Below are positions 25,443 to 34,082 of a stretch of 64,000 nt of DNA, in pieces; position 1 is the first letter of the stretch, and each line of letters begins with the position of its first letter. The translations under genes and the position numbers were made by a program. The stretch is from assembly GCA_964531715.1 (NCBI GenBank), contig CAZHEE010000002.1, forward strand, positions 112,770 to 176,769, in the 5' to 3' direction. Below the pieces are notes generated by a model. That model ran no database searches and was not told the DNA's origin. It saw only the letters and a list, made by a program, of their open reading frames with translations. Origin of the DNA: UBA1664 sp964531715. Its GTDB lineage: Bacteria; Pseudomonadota; Alphaproteobacteria; Micavibrionales; UBA1664.

Positions 25443-26414
25443 ATGCTTAATCCGTTTCAGGCCATGCAAAAGGCAGTGGACATCGTTAATGACAGTGAGC
25501 ATATCAAAAATAAAATTGCCGCCTGTTTGTTTCAAACATCACCGTCATCCTCCGACTTGATCGGGGGATCTTCTTCCGAGGGGAATCCTTTGGTCAAGCC
25601 AAAGGACGACGTTTACATAGCGCGATATAATCATCGCCCTGACAGACTAAAAAACAAGCTCTCACCCGATAAGCGTATAGGTGACAGCAGCCAGTTCCTC
25701 CATGCCGAGGTCGCCTGCATCTTCGCCGCTGACTTTCCGACTGAAGGCGCAAGCCTATGCATCACTGACCCGTTTTGCCCGAATTGCGCGAAAGCCATCA
25801 GCGAGGCGGGGATAGCCCATGTTTATATTGACCATAAAGGTATTGAGAAAGATTTTTTTGTCCGCAGAAGAGATGTGTTTGAGGCCTTGTCACTCAATAT
25901 TTTGAGGCAAGAAGGCATTGGTGTTGCCATTCTTAATCGTAAAAAAAGAACATATCAAATAGTGCTTGAACCACAAAAAATTTCTAAAAAAGAAACAGAT
26001 TTAATTATTTTAAAACAATCAGATAATTCAATTTCATTATCTGATTTATTAAAGAAAAATAAAGCGTTTTATCCTGATAAAAATTTCGCGATTGCTTTCA
26101 TCAAAGATAGAGAAGATCAAATTTGCGCTTTTACTATATTTGAAAAATCTTATGATAGCCTTCACGATGTTAATCCATCCGACAAATACAGTGTGATGAT
26201 TGACCCCGTCAACCGCCTCCTCTATCACTGCGCGCGCCATGGCTATCAAATTTTGAATCAAGAGATAGCAACAAATATCACCCCCTCGAACCGCGCAATC
26301 GTGAATGCAATCGGTTATAATATTCACAAGATTATAAGCACTTGGCATGATACAGAGGGCAGTAACCGCAATATTTTAAACGATTTGGATATAATCTCTG
26401 TTAAATCTTGCTAA
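25443..26414 (+). CDS. Cytidine/nucleoside-deaminase-like protein with in-frame repeat insertion
   Basis: The 323-residue protein has a zinc deaminase core: H87-A-E89 and C112-P-N-C115 (CITDPFCPNCAKA), the ligand and proton-shuttle residues of the CDA superfamily. Residues about 34-57 (25543-25611) are encoded by a dispersed palindromic repeat inserted in frame, giving a low-complexity Ser/Gly stretch ahead of the core. The C-terminal half (about 150-323) is AT-rich in sequence, resembles a second, degenerate domain, and is unrecognised. The neighbour PfkB kinase suggests nucleoside or nucleotide metabolism. Substrate is unknown. Confidence 0.7.
   Translation: MLNPFQAMQKAVDIVNDSEHIKNKIAACLFQTSPSSSDLIGGSSSEGNPLVKPKDDVYIARYNHRPDRLKNKLSPDKRIGDSSQFLHAEVACIFAADFPTEGASLCITDPFCPNCAKAISEAGIAHVYIDHKGIEKDFFVRRRDVFEALSLNILRQEGIGVAILNRKKRTYQIVLEPQKISKKETDLIILKQSDNSISLSDLLKKNKAFYPDKNFAIAFIKDREDQICAFTIFEKSYDSLHDVNPSDKYSVMIDPVNRLLYHCARHGYQILNQEIATNITPSNRAIVNAIGYNIHKIISTWHDTEGSNRNILNDLDIISVKSC
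25543..25611. repeat. Palindromic repeat, family B, inside a coding sequence
   Basis: The 69-bp unit starts CGTCATCC and ends GGACGACG, with inner inverted parts (TCCTTTGG...CCAAAGGA). Its length is a multiple of three and it leaves the reading frame open. A partial copy, TCCTTTGG-CCAAG-CCAAAGGA, lies at 63585-63615 in the rRNA spacer. Confidence 0.8.
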
Positions 26415-26431
26415 ATCCCAAAGAAACCAAA

Positions 26432-26447
26432 TTAAGCTTTTATTAAC
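26432..26447 (+). promoter_or_regulatory. CtrA-type binding box upstream of flhF
   Basis: TTAA at 26432-26435, seven bases, then TTAAC at 26443-26447 is a perfect match to the TTAA-N7-TTAAC consensus of the alphaproteobacterial master regulator CtrA. It lies 69 bp upstream of the flhF start. Flagellar genes are classical CtrA targets, and cckA is in the same window. Confidence 0.65.
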
Positions 26448-26515
26448 CATTTATACTGGACAGGTGATTCACGAATAATCATACTTATCCATGTGATTTA
26501 CTATATAGTTAAACA

Positions 26516-27631
26516 ATGCGGCTTAAAACATTCTACGCAAAAACCATGACAGAAGCGATGCGCCAAGTTCGTGACACTTTGGGGGAGGATGCCATCATCA
26601 TTGCAACCCGTGATGAGAATGGCGGTCGTTCTGTGCGCGTAACGGCGGCGATTGAGCAAGCCGACGATCATGATTTCGATGATCCGCATTATGATCCCCT
26701 GTTTGAGGATTTTGATGTGCCGCCACCGCAAAACATGCAATTTTCCAATGACTTGAGAGGCGCACAAGCCACACAGTCATTCAAAAATCAGGATGGCAAA
26801 ACAGGTCGCACGAATGAGCAGTTAACCGATGTCATGCTCCGCCATGTTGTGCCGAATGATGTGATGGATAACATTCTGGCAACCGCCACGATGAGCGGTC
26901 TGGTACAGCAAGAAGCCGCCCTTGCCGCCGCGCTTGACCATCTTTATGGCTTTACCCCGCTCCCCCTTAAAACGCGGAAGGCTCTTATGATTGTCGGACC
27001 GCCTGGCGCAGGGAAAACCTTGATGGTGGCGAAGCTTGCAACCAAAGCTGTAATGGATGGGCTGTCCGTTGCCGTGATTACGACCGATACGGTTCGCGCG
27101 GGCGGGGTTGAGCAACTGCACGCGTTTACAAAAATTTTAAAGACAAAGCTTTATAAGGCCAAAACCCGCGATGATTTGAACAGTCATTTGCGCGATGCGA
27201 AGGGGCATGACCTCATTTTAATTGATACGGCCGGCACTAACCCACATGACCCTGATGACATGGCGCGCATTGCACGATTGGCAGATGCAGGCAGTATTGA
27301 GCCTATTTTGGCAATGACGGCGGGCATTGATGCCGAGGAAGCGTCAGAAATTTCAAGGTCTTTTGCGCTTTTAGGGGTGCAACGGATGGTGTCAACACGG
27401 CTGGATGTGGCGCGGCGCCTTGGTGGCTTGCTCGCCGCCGCACAAAAAGGCGGCATGCAATTTTGTCAGATGAGTTTCAGCCCGCGTGTCACGGATGGGC
27501 TTGATATAATGGATGCAAATGGGCTTGCGGCTTTCTTGATTAATGCGGATAAAAAGTTAAGAAAATACTCCAATAAAGAAACCCAACCCACTGAAACAAA
27601 AACAAAAATTAATGCGGGACGTGCGAGATGA
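26516..27631 (+). CDS. flhF: Flagellar biosynthesis GTPase FlhF
   Basis: A 371-residue SRP-type GTPase that sets the site and number of polar flagella. The N-terminus MRLKTFYAKTMTEAMRQVRDTLGEDAIII is the FlhF B-domain signature. The NG domain has G1 VGPPGAGKTLMVAKLATK, G2/G3 TTDTVRAGGVEQL and LILIDTAGTNP, and a variant G4 TRLD (normally TKLD). It overlaps flhG by four bases (ATGA). No flhA gene precedes it, contrary to the common order; a CtrA-type box does. Confidence 0.95.
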   Translation: MRLKTFYAKTMTEAMRQVRDTLGEDAIIIATRDENGGRSVRVTAAIEQADDHDFDDPHYDPLFEDFDVPPPQNMQFSNDLRGAQATQSFKNQDGKTGRTNEQLTDVMLRHVVPNDVMDNILATATMSGLVQQEAALAAALDHLYGFTPLPLKTRKALMIVGPPGAGKTLMVAKLATKAVMDGLSVAVITTDTVRAGGVEQLHAFTKILKTKLYKAKTRDDLNSHLRDAKGHDLILIDTAGTNPHDPDDMARIARLADAGSIEPILAMTAGIDAEEASEISRSFALLGVQRMVSTRLDVARRLGGLLAAAQKGGMQFCQMSFSPRVTDGLDIMDANGLAAFLINADKKLRKYSNKETQPTETKTKINAGRAR

Positions 27632-28452
27632 ATGACCACATAAGATCAACAGCGGCGCAATCAAAAGAGCCTTTAGGCGGCTTCCCTCAAGGCAGTAATG
27701 TCATTGCGGTTGCAAGCGGCAAGGGCGGTGTCGGAAAAACATGGTTCTCTGTAACCTTGACCCACGCCCTCGCACGGCAAGGCAAGCGTGTCCTTCTTTT
27801 TGATGGTGATTTGGGGCTTGCCAATGTCGATGTTCAGCTCGGTCTGATGCCGAAACGTGATTTAAATGATGTTATCCGCGGTCGTCTAAGCCTTGATAAA
27901 GTCGTGCAACATTACGCCGATGGGGGGTTTGACATTATTGCGGGTCGCTCAGGACAGGCATCACTTTCCGCGCTCCCAAGTCAGCGGCTCGCCCTCCTCC
28001 GTGATCAGCTCCTCGATCTGGCAAAGAGTTATGATATTGTTGTGATTGATTTGGGTGCAGGCGTGGACAGAACGGTGCGCATGCTATCCGCCTCGGCAGT
28101 ACGGACATTGCTTGTCACCACGGATGAACCGACATCCCTCACCGATGCCTATGCTTTTATCAAGCTCGGCGCGGCGGCAGGCATGTCGAAACGTGTAAGC
28201 ATCGTTGCCAACCAGGCACCGAATGTTATTGAAGGCGAGAAAACCTATAAAACCCTACTAAAGGCTTGCGAAAATTTTCTGCGGCTCAACCCTGCGATGG
28301 CCGGAATCGTTCGCCTTGACCCGCGCGTAAAAGACTCCATTCGGTCGCAAACGCCTATCCTCACCCGATCTCCCAATAGTGAGGCTTCACAGGATGTTGA
28401 GAAAATTGCGCTTTATGTTGAAAACATCATTAAAAAGGCGGCAACGGGTTAA
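27628..28452 (+). CDS. flhG: MinD-like flagellar number regulator FlhG (FleN)
   Basis: This 274-residue MinD/ParA ATPase limits flagellar number by stimulating the FlhF GTPase. The deviant Walker A is SGKGGVGKTW, switch I GDLGLANVDVQLGL, and Walker B VVIDLGAGVD. The short N-terminal stretch rich in polar residues before the P-loop is where FlhG contacts FlhF. It is translationally coupled to flhF and followed 25 bp later by the FliK-like gene. Confidence 0.93.
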   Translation: MNDHIRSTAAQSKEPLGGFPQGSNVIAVASGKGGVGKTWFSVTLTHALARQGKRVLLFDGDLGLANVDVQLGLMPKRDLNDVIRGRLSLDKVVQHYADGGFDIIAGRSGQASLSALPSQRLALLRDQLLDLAKSYDIVVIDLGAGVDRTVRMLSASAVRTLLVTTDEPTSLTDAYAFIKLGAAAGMSKRVSIVANQAPNVIEGEKTYKTLLKACENFLRLNPAMAGIVRLDPRVKDSIRSQTPILTRSPNSEASQDVEKIALYVENIIKKAATG

Positions 28453-28476
28453 CCCTCTGTATGATAGACTTGCCAG

Positions 28477-30222
28477 ATGAGTTGGATTAATCCGTTTTCA
28501 AAATTATCAGGCCTGTTATCCACGCCTTTATTACCTCAAAACACGTCAGCCCTCAACAATATACAAGCGATTGCAGAAAGCCTTCCCGGTAGCCTTCAAA
28601 CAGATAATAACAGGTTTCGGATTGAAGGACAGATTGCAACCATCCTTAAAAGCGGGCAAGCAATTTTCCAGACAAAACAGGGAGATATACAATTCCGCTT
28701 TGACGGTAAATTACCACAAAATATTCAAATAGGCGCAAAAGCAATTGCAAGTAATTTATCAACATCTTCTGCTAACTTATTTAGTTTAAATGTTATTTCT
28801 CAAAATAAGAGCGTTCATCCTGCACCATCTCTTCCGCCTGCGACTGTAACAAATCTCAATACAGGTTTATCAAGCCAAAATGATGTGCAGGCCTTACAAA
28901 CAGTCGGGAAACAGGCTAGCCAAGCAAATCAGACTATTCTTCATGCATCAGGTTCGCTCAAAACAGGACAGGCCTTAACGCTTACCCCCCTGCCGCAAAC
29001 TCTAAACTCGATAGGTGCGATTGCATCCCAATTTACTAAAAGCAATGCTGATACTGTTATGAACACCAAACTTAATACAGTCCCTCAAAATATACCTTCA
29101 AATTCGTTATCAGGACTCATGCCCACCATCCGTTTTTCAAATCCCGATACTGTTTCTTTTTTAGTAAGTGGTGACAGAACCATAAGGCCGATTATTCAAA
29201 ATTTAGCGGTTCACAATGTTGCCCCGTCATCTACGCTTGTTTCAACTGATCGCACGATAGCGACCGCAAATACTGCCGATGCGCGTATTGCGCTGATTAT
29301 TGAACCGCTTTATATCAGCCCGCCTATCAGCGCAAATGCGACAATCTCCGCCACATTAAATAAACCATCCATGCCATTATCATTGATGGATATAAAAGCG
29401 GGTCAATTAATGACCGTTTCTACCGGCTATCAAACCGCTGACAATCAACCCATCGTTCAAATTATGAATGGTCATGGCGCGGCACAACACTTTGCGACAC
29501 TCAATTACCCAACAAAGGCTTTACCGCAAGGTACAATAATCAGTTTCACGCCGATTAGCTCAAAAAATTCAACGCCATTTTCAATGTCTGCGCCGTCATC
29601 TATACCAAGTCAATGGGATGATTTGCATGGCTTGCTTCCGCCCGCCCTCATGCAGGCTGTCTCAAATACCATGCCCGCAATTGGCGGTAATACGGCGCAA
29701 TTTCCCGCTGCGGCGTTGTTGTTTTTGGCGGCGGCCAATGCAGGTGATATATCGGCATGGCTGGGTCCAAAATCATCGCAAGCTCTGCGCGATACTCATC
29801 AAGGCAAAAGCCAGCCAAACATGCAAAAACTGCTGTCCGATTTACTTGGCAATGCCAAAGGGCGCACACCTGACAGGCTCGACCCGCCTCAAGTGCAAGG
29901 ACAAGATTGGCGAGGATATCAGCTCCCGCATCTACACGGTCAGGATTTGCACCTCGCAACCTTATGGGTACAACGGGAACATATAGACCATAATTCAGCT
30001 TCTGAAACTCACAAAACACAACGATTTTTTGTTGATTTGCATTTAACCCGTATGGGGCAGGTTCAGTTAGATGGCATGATAAATGTTGAGAAACAATCAT
30101 TCAATCTGGCTATTCAAACCGATAAGCCTTTAAGTGACGAACTAATCTCAAAATTACAGGCACATTATGCAAGGCTTCTTGAAGGTCTTGGATATCATGG
30201 AAATTTGCGTTTTAAGCAGTGA
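28477..30222 (+). CDS. FliK-like flagellar hook-length control protein
   Basis: The 581-residue protein is Ser/Thr/Gln/Asn-rich and probably disordered over most of its length. It ends in a compact domain (about 495-581) with HLTRMGQVQLDGMINVEKQSFNLAIQTDKPLSDELISKL and a final GYHGNLRFKQ, the pattern of the FliK C-terminal (Flg_hook) domain that interacts with FlhB. In alphaproteobacteria such a gene often follows flhF-flhG. Whether it is the hook ruler or a paralogue cannot be told. It is the last gene before tRNA-Val. Confidence 0.7.
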   Translation: MSWINPFSKLSGLLSTPLLPQNTSALNNIQAIAESLPGSLQTDNNRFRIEGQIATILKSGQAIFQTKQGDIQFRFDGKLPQNIQIGAKAIASNLSTSSANLFSLNVISQNKSVHPAPSLPPATVTNLNTGLSSQNDVQALQTVGKQASQANQTILHASGSLKTGQALTLTPLPQTLNSIGAIASQFTKSNADTVMNTKLNTVPQNIPSNSLSGLMPTIRFSNPDTVSFLVSGDRTIRPIIQNLAVHNVAPSSTLVSTDRTIATANTADARIALIIEPLYISPPISANATISATLNKPSMPLSLMDIKAGQLMTVSTGYQTADNQPIVQIMNGHGAAQHFATLNYPTKALPQGTIISFTPISSKNSTPFSMSAPSSIPSQWDDLHGLLPPALMQAVSNTMPAIGGNTAQFPAAALLFLAAANAGDISAWLGPKSSQALRDTHQGKSQPNMQKLLSDLLGNAKGRTPDRLDPPQVQGQDWRGYQLPHLHGQDLHLATLWVQREHIDHNSASETHKTQRFFVDLHLTRMGQVQLDGMINVEKQSFNLAIQTDKPLSDELISKLQAHYARLLEGLGYHGNLRFKQ

Positions 30223-30275
30223 AATTTAAGCCTTGCATTCATCACCTTAAAGCATTAAATATTTGGTTGAATTAA

Positions 30276-30350
30276 GGGTTGTTAGCTCAGGGGTAGAGCA
30301 CTTGCTCGACACGCAAGGGGTCACTGGTTCAATCCCAGTACAACCCACCA
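30276..30350 (+). tRNA. tRNA-Val(GAC), integration site
   Basis: A complete 75-nt cloverleaf. The acceptor is GGGTTGT/ACAACCC, the D arm GCTC...GAGC, and the anticodon stem CTTGC/GCAAG with loop TCGACAC (anticodon GAC). The T arm contains GGTTCAATCC, and CCA is encoded. Its 3' end is duplicated at 40035-40053, marking the integrated element. Confidence 0.97.
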
Positions 30351-30354
30351 TTTT
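30336..30354 (+). repeat. attL direct repeat (3' end of tRNA-Val)
   Basis: The 19-bp sequence CAGTACAACCCACCATTTT is repeated exactly at 40035-40053. It covers the T-arm/acceptor end of tRNA-Val plus four bases, as expected for a tyrosine-integrase crossover that regenerates the tRNA. Confidence 0.9.
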
Positions 30355-30472
30355 CACTTTTCACACCATCTCACAAAGCCCTATATTTAGCCTAAAAACC
30401 TTGATTTTATTATATTCTTATTATATCATAATTTCATAACGTTTCGCGATGCGTCACTACAACACGCCCATT

Positions 30473-30515
30473 TTAAGGGTATAGTTTAGGGGCATCCTGA
30501 AAACATTGGGGGTAT
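30473..30515 (+). promoter_or_regulatory. Integrase arm-type motifs, left end
   Basis: Three related G-rich motifs (TTAAGGGTAT, TTAGGGGCAT, TTGGGGGTAT) are spaced through the 45 bp in front of the integrase start. TAGGGGCA and TTGGGGGTAT recur at the right end (39950-39973). Such repeats are typical arm-binding sites of P4-type integrases and may also autoregulate int. Confidence 0.6.
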
Positions 30516-30518
30516 CGT

Positions 30519-31754
30519 ATGAAATTAACGAACATAGAGTGTAAGAATGCGCCGCTTAAAAACAAGCCTTATAAGCTTGCTGATGGTGGTGGACTGTATC
30601 TTTTAATCAATCCAAACGGATCAAAACTATGGCGTTTGAAGTATTATTTTCTTCAAAAAGAGAAAACTTTCGCCATAGGGCAATACCCCATTATAACCTT
30701 GAAAGAAGCTAGAGAAGCCCGTGAAGATGCGAAAAGGCTTATTACCAAGGGCACTGATCCCTCAAAGAATAAACAGGAAAACAAAACAGCCGCAATCAGA
30801 AACGTTGAAAATACATTTAAGGCCGTTGCATTAGAATGGCACGAAACCAAGAAAAGCGGCTGGTCGGATAATTATGCCCGTAAAATGATGCAGGGATTGG
30901 AAAAGAACCTGTTCCCCTTCATTGGCAATCGCCCTATCAAAGACATTACACCGCCTGAATTACTAGACGTACTGCGAAAGATTGAAGGGCGCGGATCGTT
31001 GGACATTGCGGGACGCACAAAGCAGATATGCGGACAGGTATTCCGTTATGGCATCCAAACGGGCAAATGTGAATGGGATATTGCCTTAAACCTAACAGGA
31101 GCATTAAAGACGCATAAGAAAGAGCATTTCCGTACATTAGAGACTAATCAACTGCCGGACTTCCTGCGTGCCTTGGAACGGAATGAAGCGCGGATATTTG
31201 AACGCACACGCCGCGCCGTTTATTTATCCCTCTATACATTTTGCCGCCCAAAAGAAATTCGCATGGCACGATGGCAAGATATCGACTTTGATAACGCTCA
31301 ATGGTCAATCCCTGCGGAGATCATGAAGATGAAAAAACCGCACCTTGTGCCACTATCTAAACAGGCATTGGATGTTTTACACGCCCAACGTGAAGAATTA
31401 GAGGGCGTTAAGACAGAATGGGTATTTCCTTCACAGGTGCGATTGCGTAACCCTATGAGTGATGGCACGGTCAATAAAGCGATTAAACGCCTTGGATTCG
31501 GTCAAGATATGGTTGCCCATGGTTTTAGAGCCTTGGCACGCACTGTGATTGCAGAAAAAATAAAATACTCTGCCGAAGTTATTGAAAAACAGCTTGCCCA
31601 TAAAACAAATAATCCTCTTGGCGAAGCGTATGACAGAACACAGTTTATCGAAGAGCGTACAAAGATGATACAACATTGGGCAGATTATGTCGATGCTGTA
31701 GCACAAGAAAATAAAGTTATTCCTGTCAATTTTGGAAAATTGCTTAATGAATAA
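30519..31754 (+). CDS. int: Tyrosine-type site-specific integrase (P4 family)
   Basis: The 411-residue integrase has the N-terminal DUF4102 arm-binding domain (about 1-85; LADGGGLYLLINPNGSKLW and FAIGQYP), a core-binding domain (about 100-185), and a catalytic domain. The first catalytic Arg is in FCRPKEIRMARW, H-x-x-R in HGFRALART, the second His in LAHK, and the nucleophile Tyr in GEAYDR. It lies 168 bp from the tRNA-Val attachment site and would catalyse integration and, with AlpA, excision. All catalytic residues are present. Confidence 0.96.
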   Translation: MKLTNIECKNAPLKNKPYKLADGGGLYLLINPNGSKLWRLKYYFLQKEKTFAIGQYPIITLKEAREAREDAKRLITKGTDPSKNKQENKTAAIRNVENTFKAVALEWHETKKSGWSDNYARKMMQGLEKNLFPFIGNRPIKDITPPELLDVLRKIEGRGSLDIAGRTKQICGQVFRYGIQTGKCEWDIALNLTGALKTHKKEHFRTLETNQLPDFLRALERNEARIFERTRRAVYLSLYTFCRPKEIRMARWQDIDFDNAQWSIPAEIMKMKKPHLVPLSKQALDVLHAQREELEGVKTEWVFPSQVRLRNPMSDGTVNKAIKRLGFGQDMVAHGFRALARTVIAEKIKYSAEVIEKQLAHKTNNPLGEAYDRTQFIEERTKMIQHWADYVDAVAQENKVIPVNFGKLLNE

Positions 31755-32379
31755 AGATTACCTAGACGCAAGAAATATTGAAGACATTATCGCCGAGAGA
31801 GATTTCCTAGAAGAACAGCATAAGCTTTGTAAAAATTCTGAAAAATTCAAATTACATTTTGTTTTTGAAGCCTTGCGGATAGTTTTAAGTGAAGCGGAAG
31901 AATCGAGTTTTCCTAATGTGGATCTCGATTGGATTTGGGAAAGTTTATATACACAGCTTTTTAAAAAGGCTAACAAGTCGCAAGAAAATTATATTTTAGG
32001 CATGTTTATTTTTGCACTTACGAAAAATGGAAGCCCCGCATTACCAGCTATTCAGGCTGTTGCGGATTGGACACATAAAGCTGAAACAACTTGCAGAAGT
32101 TCGTTTTATGAAATAAAGAAACTGTCGAATATTGAAGAAGTAGGCTTCTGGTTTACTACAAAAACGCTATGCAAAACTGATTTTTGTATTTTGTTTGAAA
32201 ACCAAACAAGAATATTTTCATCCAAGAATAAAAAAACACAGCAAGCCTTCGAAAAACTTAAACAATTATCCCAATCTAAAGATAGTCAAAATCTCTTATC
32301 TACTGGCATAAACACAACAAAATCACAATTTTTATCAAACGAGAAGATACGAGAACATATCAAAAATCGGTCAAAATAA
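31747..32379 (+). CDS. Island protein of unknown function
   Basis: About 210 residues, hydrophilic, Lys/Glu-rich and probably helical. No transmembrane segment or motif that I recognise. The ATG at 31747 overlaps the integrase stop region and is preferred to a TTG at 31732. Overlap with int suggests co-translation, perhaps a recombination accessory protein, but nothing in the sequence shows this. Confidence 0.6.
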   Translation: MNKDYLDARNIEDIIAERDFLEEQHKLCKNSEKFKLHFVFEALRIVLSEAEESSFPNVDLDWIWESLYTQLFKKANKSQENYILGMFIFALTKNGSPALPAIQAVADWTHKAETTCRSSFYEIKKLSNIEEVGFWFTTKTLCKTDFCILFENQTRIFSSKNKKTQQAFEKLKQLSQSKDSQNLLSTGINTTKSQFLSNEKIREHIKNRSK

Positions 32380-32468
32380 ACCTGACTAGTCAAAAAATTT
32401 TTGCGTAGTTTTCAGTTTTTCGCGCACATGTTCTTATGATTTCAGACAATCTAAGAAAGGAACATACC

Positions 32469-32699
32469 ATGTCTGAATTTAACACCACACAACTGCCAGA
32501 AACAGGCTATTTACGGCAATCACAACTCATACCGCATATTATACCATTCTCAGCAGCAACGCTATGGCGCGAGGTTAAGGCTGGACGTTTTCCTGCCCCG
32601 GTAAAGCTATCTTCACGCATTACCGCTTGGCGTGTTGAAGGCATTCGCGAATGGATGGGAAACCCGTTAAAATTTTGGGATCTTCAAAGTGCCTATTGA
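32469..32699 (+). CDS. AlpA-family excisionase/regulator
   Basis: A 76-residue winged-helix protein: YLRQSQLIPH, FSAATLWREVKAGRFPAPVKLS, ITAWRVEGIREWM is the AlpA/MerR-like pattern found in P4-type islands. AlpA proteins act as excisionases or activate the integrase promoter. The start at 32469 is chosen because AAAGGA precedes it at good spacing; an upstream ATG in frame lacks one. It overlaps the next gene by 11 bases. Confidence 0.85.
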   Translation: MSEFNTTQLPETGYLRQSQLIPHIIPFSAATLWREVKAGRFPAPVKLSSRITAWRVEGIREWMGNPLKFWDLQSAY

Positions 32700-33354
32700 A
32701 ATCAAAAAACCGATTATACCAAACACTATTTATGGTCATCTTGCCATCTTAAAACTGTGTCAGATTGCAGGATATGATTATTATCTAGGAGATGCCGCAA
32801 AAAGAACATTAATTGTCTTAGCGGGCTTTAGCGGCACTGATGGTATGTGCTATCCCTCTATATCTCAAATTGCAAAAAATTTAGGTGTTTCTCGTGCAGC
32901 AGTGCATAGACAAATCAATATTCTAGTGAAACAAAACTATTTGAAAGCAGAAGGACGCTATTGTCCAAAAACAAAAAGAAGAAAAACCAATATATTTATC
33001 TTTAACACTGATTTGGCGAGACAGTATTCTTCATATCCTGAAATATTTTGTGAGAGTAATGTAACCTCTGTGGTTACATTCCTTGTAGCCGTATTATATT
33101 ACATGGATTGTTACCCCGATATGTTACAGGGGCATGAAACCTCAAAGAGTTACACAAATAAAACAGATAAAATAAAACAAAATAAAGAAACCAACTTGAA
33201 TAAAACAGATGATTTGCTTGTCGGGAGGAAAAAGTTGCACGCATACGCATGGGAAAAACAAAAATCTCGTCAAGAGGAGAGTAATGTAAGCGATGAAATG
33301 AAAAATAGCTTTAAAGATTTAGACTATGAATTATCCAGTCATTTTAAATTCTAA
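32689..33354 (+). CDS. Helix-turn-helix island protein (replication/regulatory)
   Basis: A 221-residue protein starting at GTG. A winged helix-turn-helix occupies about residues 40-100: the family sequence CYPSISQIAKNLGVSRAAV is followed by a HRQINILVKQNYL recognition segment. The C-terminal half is charged and probably disordered. HTH_36-type proteins of this kind are common next to alpA in islands and in plasmid replication modules. No primase or helicase motif is seen, so a DNA-binding regulator or replication initiator are both possible. Confidence 0.65.
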   Translation: MPIEIKKPIIPNTIYGHLAILKLCQIAGYDYYLGDAAKRTLIVLAGFSGTDGMCYPSISQIAKNLGVSRAAVHRQINILVKQNYLKAEGRYCPKTKRRKTNIFIFNTDLARQYSSYPEIFCESNVTSVVTFLVAVLYYMDCYPDMLQGHETSKSYTNKTDKIKQNKETNLNKTDDLLVGRKKLHAYAWEKQKSRQEESNVSDEMKNSFKDLDYELSSHFKF

Positions 33355-33487
33355 ACAACTTGTAGAATTCTCGTTATCGATGAGGCGTGACACTAAAACT
33401 ATGAATGAAAAAGATGCAATTGAATATTGCGTACAAAAATATCAGGAAAAATTAGAACAAGAAATTAAGAAACGTGTGGATACATGA
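33326..33487 (+). CDS. Small overlapping ORF, 53 residues
   Basis: ATG at 33326 opens MNYPVILNSKQLVEFSLSM, continuing to a Lys/Glu-rich helix ending KYQEKLEQEIKKRVDT. It overlaps the previous gene by 29 bases and the next by 14, bridging what would otherwise be the only gap in a tightly packed run. The amphipathic helix and close packing favour a real gene, perhaps a subunit acting with the zinc-ribbon protein. There is no recognisable domain. Confidence 0.45.
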   Translation: MNYPVILNSKQLVEFSLSMRRDTKTMNEKDAIEYCVQKYQEKLEQEIKKRVDT

Positions 33488-34082
33488 ACTTTTTTATTCA
33501 GAATTACCACATTATTTCGGTAAAAAAATGCAGTTAGTGACACACAGCAGTAAATATGGATATCGCCGTATGACGGTTGAGGATCTGGATTGTATCACTG
33601 TCGCAGACTGCAAAAAAGGTTACTGTAATATTTTGTCCGGCCATCAGCGCATTTTAATATCAAAACCATCGTTATTTTCAGATGCACTGTTTATAACATT
33701 ACAAACACAGAATTTCGACTATTTGCAGTCGATTTACCTTGAAGAGACAAAACAGCCTTTTGGTGGATCACGGCTATGGCTAAAATGCCCTGATTGCGAC
33801 AGACGATGTAACAAGCTTTATTGGCATCAATCACTATTCAGTTGCCGTGTTTGTCTTGGTTTATCTTACCGAAGCCGCCAGAGTTCATTTTTGAATTATC
33901 AGGAACACAAAGCTTTGAAAATTGAGCATTGGCTCGGTGAATTTTGCCACTACATGACACGCCCATTATCGGAACAAATACCATCACGGCCTAAATATAT
34001 GCGTAAAAATACATATCAGAGATTGATTGTCGAACTGAATGATTGCAAATCTGGGATACAGAGCAGAAATGCCCTAATCTAG
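33474..34082 (+). CDS. Zinc-ribbon island protein
   Basis: A 202-residue protein starting at GTG. A four-cysteine zinc ribbon lies at about 107-135: C-P-D-C, then LYWHQSLFSCRVC, then GLSYRSRQSS. This CPxC...CxxCxGLxYxSxxxS pattern occurs in uncharacterised proteins of phages and integrative elements. The N-terminal 100 residues are beta-rich and unrecognised. The function is unknown; nucleic-acid binding is inference. It ends 9 bases into the convergent gene at 34074. Confidence 0.65.
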   Translation: MWIHELFYSELPHYFGKKMQLVTHSSKYGYRRMTVEDLDCITVADCKKGYCNILSGHQRILISKPSLFSDALFITLQTQNFDYLQSIYLEETKQPFGGSRLWLKCPDCDRRCNKLYWHQSLFSCRVCLGLSYRSRQSSFLNYQEHKALKIEHWLGEFCHYMTRPLSEQIPSRPKYMRKNTYQRLIVELNDCKSGIQSRNALI

